A stretch of 51,676 bases of DNA from positions 1-51,676 of the forward strand of contig CAIQKM010000088.1 in NCBI GenBank assembly GCA_903872345.1. Reading direction: 5' to 3'. How positions within the stretch are numbered: position 1 is the stretch's first letter; each line of letters begins with the position of its first letter. The notes under the pieces were generated by a model. It was not told the origin of the DNA. It did not search any database and saw nothing but the letters and a program-made list of their open reading frames with translations. Position numbers and translations under genes: made by a program. This document shows, piece after piece, positions 45,979-51,676 of the stretch. Source of the DNA: an uncultured Verrucomicrobia subdivision 3 bacterium (GTDB lineage Bacteria > Verrucomicrobiota > Verrucomicrobiia > Limisphaerales > UBA11358).

Positions 45979-46560
45979 TCAGGACTGGAGTTTTACAAGG
46001 AAATTTGTGAGGCTGCGGGCGAGGTTGGCGATCTGGGCCGATTTGCGCTCGTCCTTGATCAACCCCGCATCATCAAACACTTCGTGCGCCGCGCCAATGG
46101 CCACCTGGTCCGGCAGCACGATCACACCGATGTTGCCGAGCAGGGCGCGCAGATGCACGAGCCCGCGCAGGCCGCCCAATGCGCCAGGGGAGGCGCTCAA
46201 CAAGGCGGCCACCTTGCCACGATAGGCGGCCAGTGGCGGTTCATCTTTCGACTCAGCCCGGGAGGCCCAATCGATGGCGTTCTTGAGCAGGGGAGTGAAG
46301 GAGCTGTTGTATTCGGGGGAGGCAATGAGGAAACCGTCGTGTTCACGCAGCAGGGCCTTAAATTGTTTCGCGCCGGCGGGCAGACCTTGGGCGGATTCCA
46401 GGTCCTGGTCGAAGAGTGGCAGGGCGAAATCGCGCAGGCTGACGACGGTGACCGAGGCGCCGGCATTGCGGGCGTATTCGGCGGCGGCCGTGACGAGTTT
46501 CTGATTATAAGAGCCGGTGCGGGAGCTGCCGGCGAAGGCGAGAATTTTGGGCGGGGTCAT
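45979..46560 (-). CDS. NADPH-dependent FMN reductase-like protein
   Basis: 193 residues with a flavodoxin-like fold. GSSRTGSYNQKL binds the FMN phosphate and SPEYNSSFTPLLKNAIDW is the second flavin loop. Members reduce FMN, quinones, azo compounds or chromate. The substrate cannot be read from sequence. It lies 25 bp upstream of the M48 gene on the same strand, so the three may be one transcript. Confidence 0.9.
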   Translation of the reverse strand: MTPPKILAFAGSSRTGSYNQKLVTAAAEYARNAGASVTVVSLRDFALPLFDQDLESAQGLPAGAKQFKALLREHDGFLIASPEYNSSFTPLLKNAIDWASRAESKDEPPLAAYRGKVAALLSASPGALGGLRGLVHLRALLGNIGVIVLPDQVAIGAAHEVFDDAGLIKDERKSAQIANLARSLTNFLVKLQS

Positions 46561-46691
46561 AAGTGTTTTTATGCAAGTGGCTTTGGCGATGATATCTTGG
46601 CCCGGGCAGTCTCGCCCAAGTCGGGAAAGTTTTCAACCTCGGAGAAACATGCGGGAAATCGGAGGGCGTATCCTGACACTGCCCCTGATGT

Positions 46692-46833
46692 GTAGCGGTG
46701 GGCATCCCGGCTGCCCGGGGAGAACCATAATATTGCCCGGCTCCTAGTGCATAACCAGCCACTGGTGCCCGCGAAGCCAGTTCCGCCGGGCTGGAAGCAC
46801 CGGCTCTACGGCAGGCAAGATGCCCGCCGCTAC
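46692..46833. repeat. Dispersed inverted-repeat element (copy 2)
   Basis: A 142-bp relative of the element at 462-602, in the same orientation. The core (about 46750-46810) is nearly identical to copy 1. The right end keeps GATGCCCGCCGCTAC; the left end has several changes (GTAGCGGTGGGCATCCCGG), so the terminal repeats no longer match perfectly. It lies between the FMN reductase and DUF2007 genes, again outside coding sequence. Confidence 0.75.
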
Positions 46834-46867
46834 GGGGGCGATGGCAGGATGCGCCCGAAAATTACTT

Positions 46868-47083
46868 TTATCCCGCCGGGGCGTCCAGAAAGGCGCGGGC
46901 TTCGACGGCTTCGGTGTCGGGAACCTGCACGCGGATGCCGCCGATGGCAAGGGAATAACCTTCGGTGTTCATGGCGGTGGCTTCATCGGCCACAAACGGA
47001 TGAAAGCCGGCCGCCTCCAAGCGTGACCGGATGAGCTGGGCGTCCATGGGGCTGAACGCCTTGTAAATGGTCACGTTGTCCAT
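46868..47083 (-). CDS. DUF2007-type small protein
   Basis: 71 residues. The pattern VTIYKAFSPMDAQLIRSRLEAAGFHPFVADE ... IRVQVPDTEAVEA fits the DUF2007 'putative signal-transducing protein' family, a small ferredoxin-like fold. The role is unknown. It lies 18 bp after the MlaD-like gene and may share its transcript. Confidence 0.75.
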   Translation of the reverse strand: MDNVTIYKAFSPMDAQLIRSRLEAAGFHPFVADEATAMNTEGYSLAIGGIRVQVPDTEAVEARAFLDAPAG

Positions 47084-47101
47084 AGGTTGGAGCGGGGTAA
47101 A

Positions 47102-48079
47102 TTAATGTTTGGAGCCGGAATGCACCGCAGCCGCATTGGTGTCGGGCGTTTTGTGCGCCCAGAGGATGCCCCAGAGGCCGAGGCGGTTCAGGTTGCTGCT
47201 GGTGACCGCCAGATTGGCGGCGAGCACCTGAACGTTGGTGGCGAGCGCGGGGTTTTGCAGGACCACGCCGGCGAGCCCTTTGCCGGCCTGCAAATCATCG
47301 GCCACGCGCTTCAGGGTGGCGCTGGCATCGGCGATGTTTTTGGTGGCCTGGTTCACGTTCACACTGTTAGTGGCCAGCACGTCCTGGGCGGAGGCGCCCA
47401 ACCGGGTGAGTTCGGCGGAGAAACTGGCGGCATTGCTCATGGTGATGCTGATCTGGCCGCTGTTGGTGGCGATGATTTGTTTGATGTCGCCCACCGTGGC
47501 CAGCGCCTGTTCGGTAAAGACGCGCATGTTCGTGATGGACTCGCCAAAATTGGAAAGCGTCTGGGCGTTCAACACCTGGTCATGCAAGGCCGCCACCGAG
47601 GCATCCAGCTTCTTGGCGGTTTCATCAATGCGCTTCATGAAACCCTGCGTGCTCCGGGCCACTTCCTGGAGGTTGAACGGTTCCTGGCAGAACACTTCGG
47701 CATTGTTCGTGAGCAGTTCCCCCTGGTTGTCCGTGGGGATCACCGAGACATATTGGTCGCCAAGGAAACCGGCGGATTCGATGACAAACCGCGCGTCCTT
47801 ATAAATCGGGAATTCCTGATACACCTGCAAGGTGATGGTCACGCTCTTGTCGTCGGGCGCGAGCTTGATCTGATCCACGCTGCCCACCGTGACCCCCGCC
47901 AGCAGGACGCTGGCGCGCTCCTTGAGGCCGCCCACGTTCGTGGCGTGAAGTTTCAGCGCGTAGGTGCCGCGAAACAGGCTGGTGCCCTTGCTGAACTGGA
48001 TAATGAGCACGGCCAGCAGCGTCAGGCCGATGAACACGAACAGGCCGACTTTGATTTCCAAACGGGATGATTTTTCCAT
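47102..48079 (-). CDS. mlaD: MlaD/MCE family substrate-binding protein
   Basis: 325 residues. An N-terminal anchor helix (about 11-30, GLFVFIGLTLLAVLIIQF) leads to an MCE domain (about 38-115, LLAGVTVGSVDQIKL and YQEFPIYKDARF). A long helical C-terminus (about 130-300) is rich in Ala/Thr/Asn and could form a periplasmic helical bundle or tube. In the Mla system MlaD shuttles phospholipids across the periplasm for the MlaEF ABC transporter. It is third in the operon, 2 bp after mlaF. Confidence 0.9.
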   Translation of the reverse strand: MEKSSRLEIKVGLFVFIGLTLLAVLIIQFSKGTSLFRGTYALKLHATNVGGLKERASVLLAGVTVGSVDQIKLAPDDKSVTITLQVYQEFPIYKDARFVIESAGFLGDQYVSVIPTDNQGELLTNNAEVFCQEPFNLQEVARSTQGFMKRIDETAKKLDASVAALHDQVLNAQTLSNFGESITNMRVFTEQALATVGDIKQIIATNSGQISITMSNAASFSAELTRLGASAQDVLATNSVNVNQATKNIADASATLKRVADDLQAGKGLAGVVLQNPALATNVQVLAANLAVTSSNLNRLGLWGILWAHKTPDTNAAAVHSGSKH

Positions 48080-48081
48080 GG

Positions 48082-48828
48082 CTATAAAATGGTTTCTTTT
48101 TCGTCCGCGACGCCGTCGATGAACTGCCGCACGATGGGATCCTGCGAGGCGAAAATTTCCTCGGGCGGGCCGCTGGCGTGAATGCGCTTGTTATGCAGCA
48201 TGAAGACATGGTTGCCCACGCGGCGGGCGCTGCGCATGTCATGCGTGACCACCACGGACGTGACCTTCAACTGGTCGCGCACGCGGATGATCAGTTTATC
48301 AATGCTGTCCGACATGATGGGATCCAGCCCGGTGGTCGGTTCGTCGTAAAGAATGATGCGGGGCTCGTAAATGATGGCGCGGGCGAGACCCACCCGTTTG
48401 CGCATGCCGCCGGAAAGCTCGGCCGGCTTTTTCTTTTGGGTGCCGGGCAGGTCCACCATGTCGAGCGCGGCCGCCACGCGCCGGTCCATTTCCGCCTGGG
48501 TGAAATTCTTTTTCCGCATCAGGGGGAAGGCCACGTTTTCCTCCACGGTCATGGAATCAAACAGCGCCGCGCCCTGGAACACCATGCCGAATTTTTCGCG
48601 GACGCGCAGGAGCTGCCGCTCGTTCATGGGGATGATGCTTTCGCCATCCACGAGGACTTCGCCCGAGTCGGGCTTGAGCAGGGCGATGAGGTGCTTGAGC
48701 AGCACGCTCTTGCCGCCGCCGCTGCGGCCGATGATGACGGCGGATTCGCCGGACTCAATCTGGAGATCCACGTTGTCGAGGATCCGTTGCGAGCCAAAAC
48801 TTTTGGTGAGGTGGCGGACTTCAATCAT
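48082..48828 (-). CDS. mlaF: MlaF-type ABC transporter ATP-binding protein
   Basis: 248 residues. Powers the MlaE permease. Walker A is IGRSGGGKS, the Q-loop FQGAALFDSMTV, the signature LSGGMRKRV, Walker B IILYDEPTTGLD and the switch His in VVTHD. FDSMTVEENVAFPL is typical of the MlaF/MKL branch. The ATG at 48828 overlaps the permease stop (4 bp). The frame is open to 49062 but that part is a shadow of the permease gene. Confidence 0.95.
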   Translation of the reverse strand: MIEVRHLTKSFGSQRILDNVDLQIESGESAVIIGRSGGGKSVLLKHLIALLKPDSGEVLVDGESIIPMNERQLLRVREKFGMVFQGAALFDSMTVEENVAFPLMRKKNFTQAEMDRRVAAALDMVDLPGTQKKKPAELSGGMRKRVGLARAIIYEPRIILYDEPTTGLDPIMSDSIDKLIIRVRDQLKVTSVVVTHDMRSARRVGNHVFMLHNKRIHASGPPEEIFASQDPIVRQFIDGVADEKETIL

Positions 48829-49604
48829 AGCAGCCCCACCAATTTGCCGATGATCAGGGTCAGGAAGAAGTTGCTGATCAGGATGGTGATGGAGGAGTAA
48901 ACCACCGCCTCCGTTGTCGCCTTGCCCACGCCCTCGGCGCCCATGGGACAGGTCATGCCCTTGTAACAACTGATCATGGCGATGATGCCGCCAAAGATGA
49001 AGGCCTTGGAGAAACCGATGACGATGTCCACGTCGTGGGTGTATTTCAACGCGTTGTCCCACAGGAAGGCCGGGTCAATGCCCAACAGATAGACGCCGAC
49101 CACATAGCACGACCCAATGCCCACGGCAATGGCCTCCAGGGTCAGCAGCGGCAGCGCGGCGTGTGCTGCCAGCAGGCGGGGTACCACCAGATAATCCACG
49201 GGGTGGGTGGCGAGCGTGCGCAGGGCGTCGATTTGCTCCGTCACGCGCATGGTGCCGATTTCGGCGGCGATGGCGGCGCCGACCCGGCCGGCGACCATCA
49301 GGGCGGTGAGCACGGGTCCAAGTTCATCGCACATGGAGACGCTGACCACGGCGAGCGTGGCGGTGTCCATCTTGACCTTGTGAAACTGGAAATAGGTTTG
49401 CGCTCCCAGCACCATGCCGGTAAACGCACCCGTCACAATGACAACGGATTGCGATTTGATGCCGATGAAATACATCTGGTACAACAAGTCCCGCCAGCGG
49501 GCCTTGAAGGTGAACAGCGACAGCACGGTCTCGCGCGTCAACATGGCAATGCGGCCCAGTCCTGTGAGCCAGATGCCAACCCATGTGCTTGCCAAAAAAT
49601 TCAT
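48825..49604 (-). CDS. mlaE: MlaE family ABC transporter permease
   Basis: 259 residues with five or so hydrophobic segments. Family motifs are VVIVTGAFTGMVLGAQ, ELGPVLTALMVAGRVGAAIAAEIGTM and EQIDALRTLATHP. It forms the inner-membrane channel for phospholipid movement between outer and inner membranes. It leads the operon mlaE-mlaF-mlaD. The MlaB and MlaC partners are not found nearby. The presence of an Mla system supports a didermic envelope. Confidence 0.95.
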   Translation of the reverse strand: MNFLASTWVGIWLTGLGRIAMLTRETVLSLFTFKARWRDLLYQMYFIGIKSQSVVIVTGAFTGMVLGAQTYFQFHKVKMDTATLAVVSVSMCDELGPVLTALMVAGRVGAAIAAEIGTMRVTEQIDALRTLATHPVDYLVVPRLLAAHAALPLLTLEAIAVGIGSCYVVGVYLLGIDPAFLWDNALKYTHDVDIVIGFSKAFIFGGIIAMISCYKGMTCPMGAEGVGKATTEAVVYSSITILISNFFLTLIIGKLVGLL

Positions 49605-49745
49605 TGCCTCACCATGATAGCAGACGGTGGGCCTAACGCCAATGCCGATTTGGTTACATTAGGATACCCGCTACCGGTATTCCCCCGGGTATGCTGCAAC
49701 TTTTTCCGATTTGCCGTCCGCGCAAAATAGTCTTAGCCTGTCGGC

Positions 49746-50066
49746 ATGATGGCTAGCGAATCCGTCGAGAAAGCCGCCGCCCGTCTTCATGCGGCGCGGC
49801 CGGAGGCCACCATCATCCTGTTTGGCTCGCATGCGCGCGGCGACGCCCGCCCGGATAGCGACGTGGATTTTCTGGTGGTGCTGCCGGAACCGCCGCAATC
49901 CACCCGGCGGGAAATGGTGCTGTTGACTGATCTGCTGCGTCCGCTGCGAGTGTGGGCAGATGTACTGGTGCTGAGCGCCACGCGATTCAAAGAGGCGTCC
50001 GTTGTGCCGGGCACGCTCGCTCACACGGTGCTGCGGGAAGGAAAGGTGCTACATGGCGGCATCTGA
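49746..50066 (+). CDS. Minimal nucleotidyltransferase (MNT)
   Basis: 106 residues. The core FGSHARGDARPDSDVDFLV matches the GS-X10-D-X-D nucleotidyltransferase motif, with metal-binding Asp residues. It overlaps by 14 bp the gene for a HEPN-domain protein, the classic two-gene arrangement. Such pairs act as toxin-antitoxin modules (MNT AMPylates HEPN) or as two-subunit nucleotidyltransferases. The start could be ATG 49746 or 49749. Confidence 0.9.
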   Translation: MMASESVEKAAARLHAARPEATIILFGSHARGDARPDSDVDFLVVLPEPPQSTRREMVLLTDLLRPLRVWADVLVLSATRFKEASVVPGTLAHTVLREGKVLHGGI

Positions 50067-50451
50067 CGAAGCCCGCCGCCTGTTGGTTAAAGCAGGCGAA
50101 GATGAGTATGTGCTAGACCGTTTGCTGGAGGATGCCGTTGCGCCCGAGGCGATGGTGGGTTTTCATGCGCAACAGGCCGCCGAGAAATTGCTCAAAGCGG
50201 CCTTGTTTCTCGCCGGTGCGGTTCCGCCACGCACACACAATCTCACGCAACTGTTGGAACTGGCAGATACCAGCGGACTGCAACTGCCACCGGGCAGCGA
50301 GATGTTGCGTTGGCTCACACCTTACGCGGTGCTTTACCGATACGAAGGCGAGGCCGAAGCGGACGAGGAGAAACTCGTTCGCCGGGAGGTCCGGGAGAAT
50401 TTACGGGTATTGCGGAACTGGGTGGAATCCCTGTTGAATGCCGGCCAGTAA
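50053..50451 (+). CDS. HEPN-domain protein, partner of the MNT
   Basis: 132 residues, all helical. FHAQQAAEKLLKAALFLAG followed by RTHNLTQLLELA is the HEPN (PF05168) pattern. I find no R-X4-6-H motif, the usual ribonuclease signature of toxic HEPN proteins, so it may be the substrate-binding subunit of a nucleotidyltransferase (as in HI0074) rather than an RNase toxin. I chose ATG 50053, which fits the overlap with the MNT gene. Confidence 0.88.
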   Translation: MAASDEARRLLVKAGEDEYVLDRLLEDAVAPEAMVGFHAQQAAEKLLKAALFLAGAVPPRTHNLTQLLELADTSGLQLPPGSEMLRWLTPYAVLYRYEGEAEADEEKLVRREVRENLRVLRNWVESLLNAGQ

Positions 50452-50595
50452 AGCCTAGACCACTAAACGATTCGATTGCTTGTGGTTTCACCGGCCTTGT
50501 CCAGACTTTGATTGATAATTCTTTGAATTCGTGCGCGGCAGGTTGCGAGGTTGCTCCGCCGGGCGGATTTGCTACTTTGAAACCTGTCAAAGCCC

Positions 50596-51480
50596 ATGGC
50601 TTCCGTTTTAAATCAAGAATTGTTGGGTGCGCTCGATCTGAAGGTGCTGTCGGTGCAGCGCACCGAGGCCGGCCGCTGGTGGAATTTTAAACATGTGATT
50701 AGTCCATTCTCCCGCCTGTGGCTGATCCTGGATGGCCGGGCCACGGTGCGGCACCATGACCGCACGTTTGTGCTGCAGCCGGGGCGGTTGCATCTGGTGC
50801 CGCCGTTTATGGTGCATGATTGTTCCTGTACCCGTCACTTCAATCACTATCACCTGCACTTTGCCGCCCGGCTGCCGGCGGGGATTGACTTGTTTTCCCT
50901 GCTGGATTGCGAATACCAGTTGCCGGCCGCCGCCGGTGATCTGACGTTTTTTAACCGGCTGGAATCCATTTATCCGGACCGGAAGCTTCCTTGCTACGAC
51001 CCCAGCCGGGAGGAATACAAACAGTTTCCGGTGCGGCTGCCGCCGGCCGGGCCGCCGGCCAGCGCGGTGGCGGATTTTGAGGCGCGAGGGGTGCTCAGTC
51101 TGTTGCTGACGCCATTTCTGCAATCGGCAAAGTACCATGAGGGCGTGCATGCGCGGGTCACGCGCCAGTTCATGGCGGTGCAGGAATTTATTCACGCGCA
51201 CATGCGCCAGCCGATCACCTTGGCGGATCTGGCGCGGGTGGTGCAATTGCATCCCACCTATTTCTCCGATCAGTTCAAAAAAGTGGTCGGGGTCCGGCCG
51301 CTGGATTATTTGATGCAGCGGCGGATGGAGCGGGCGCAATATTTGCTGCTGACCACCCGGGCTTCCGTGAAGGAGATTGCCGATTCCGTGGGCATTCCGG
51401 ACCCGGCTTATTTTAGTCGCGTGTTTACGCGGCTTTGCCGGGTGACGCCGTCGGTTTATCGGGCTACGCATGCGGCGTAG
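50596..51480 (+). CDS. AraC family transcriptional regulator
   Basis: 294 residues. The N-terminal cupin-like sensor domain (about 15-110) shows LWLILDGRATV and LQPGRLHLVPPFMVHDC. The C-terminal AraC helix-turn-helix pair (about 192-290) shows MRQPITLADLARVVQLHPTYFSDQFKKVVGVRPLDYLM, followed by SVKEIADSVGIPDPAYFSRVFTR. It probably responds to a sugar or sugar derivative and regulates genes beyond the right edge. It has no obvious target inside the window. Confidence 0.93.
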   Translation: MASVLNQELLGALDLKVLSVQRTEAGRWWNFKHVISPFSRLWLILDGRATVRHHDRTFVLQPGRLHLVPPFMVHDCSCTRHFNHYHLHFAARLPAGIDLFSLLDCEYQLPAAAGDLTFFNRLESIYPDRKLPCYDPSREEYKQFPVRLPPAGPPASAVADFEARGVLSLLLTPFLQSAKYHEGVHARVTRQFMAVQEFIHAHMRQPITLADLARVVQLHPTYFSDQFKKVVGVRPLDYLMQRRMERAQYLLLTTRASVKEIADSVGIPDPAYFSRVFTRLCRVTPSVYRATHAA

Positions 51481-51676
51481 GAGCCAGTTGAAGCAGTGGC
51501 GGCCGAGGTGAGGAGGCTCAAATATCTATGGAAAGCCACTACTGTCCGGTTAAGATTTAGCTGAGAATGATTTCAGGTCGGTAAAACCTGTATATTTTCA
51601 CTGTTCGGTCATTTTTCGATTTCAATTCTGCGACGATTCCTTGAGGGTGGCACCCCGCATTCCCGCAGTTTGCCAC
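51481..51676. other. Right-edge intergenic DNA, possibly the end of an insertion sequence
   Basis: No gene is complete here. Around 51521-51540 the sequence ACTACTGTCCGGTTAAG resembles the terminal repeats of some IS4-like elements. A minus-strand frame, open from the right edge and stopping near 51558, could be the C-terminus of a protein encoded outside. Both points are weak. Confidence 0.25.

Noticed and set aside
46747..47034. 95-codon frame over the second repeat element
   Set aside because: The same peptide appears from the first copy; it is translation of the repeat, followed by the antisense of the DUF2007 gene.
48829..49062. N-terminal extension of mlaF
   Set aside because: It lies wholly inside mlaE, and its His/Gly-rich sequence is a frame shadow.

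Overview
The window looks like chromosomal DNA of a free-living, polysaccharide-degrading member of the Verrucomicrobiota (inference; a Pedosphaera/Limisphaerales-type relative is my best guess). Pointers are the GC-rich coding sequence, huge secreted proteins with autotransporter-associated beta-strand repeats, a pseudopilin with an H-X9-DG motif, a histidine kinase with a propeller-type sensor, secreted proteins ending in a Y-R-I-Q-x-S ... R-Y-Y-R type domain, and GYF-domain membrane proteins. No rRNA, tRNA, CRISPR array or complete insertion sequence was recognised.

Layout. 1-3000: the tail of an unidentified gene, a repeat-rich gap, ilvD with a clear terminator, and a small membrane protein. 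3006-34730: a glycan-utilisation island. It holds two paralogous secreted beta-strand-repeat proteins at its edges (3006-8255 and 31368-34730), a pseudopilin, a GH3 enzyme, two translationally coupled GH92 alpha-mannosidases, a kinase/aldolase-like/isomerase operon (17136-20058), two paralogous clan-A-type glycoside hydrolases, a sulfatase, and a two-component system (23360-28194). There are no SusC/SusD-like genes. 34731-51676: mostly housekeeping. It has phosphofructokinase, a class I fumarase alpha subunit, an ATPase/DUF4276 pair that may be a defence module, rsmI, an SDR, a GlcD-type oxidase, two GYF-domain proteins (one an M48 peptidase), an FMN reductase, an MlaE-MlaF-MlaD lipid transporter operon, a nucleotidyltransferase/HEPN pair and an AraC regulator.

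How the genes work together (inference). GH3, GH92 and the sulfatase would trim a mannose-containing, possibly sulfated glycan outside the cytoplasm. The lyxose/mannose isomerase, PfkB kinase and aldolase-like protein would take released mannose into glycolysis by way of fructose. The histidine kinase carries seven lectin-like repeats in front of its usual sensor propellers. The palindrome CATAC-N4-GTATG occurs perfectly three times (8526, 21855, 27473), once with one mismatch (12408) and in weaker forms elsewhere, always between genes. It sits ahead of the pseudopilin/beta-strand gene pair, GH92, the divergent GH/sulfatase pair and the response regulator itself, so it is a strong candidate operator for this regulator.

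A second theme is small repeats: a 141-bp element with perfect 21-bp terminal inverted repeats upstream of ilvD has a second copy 46 kb away, and there are several REP-like hairpins.
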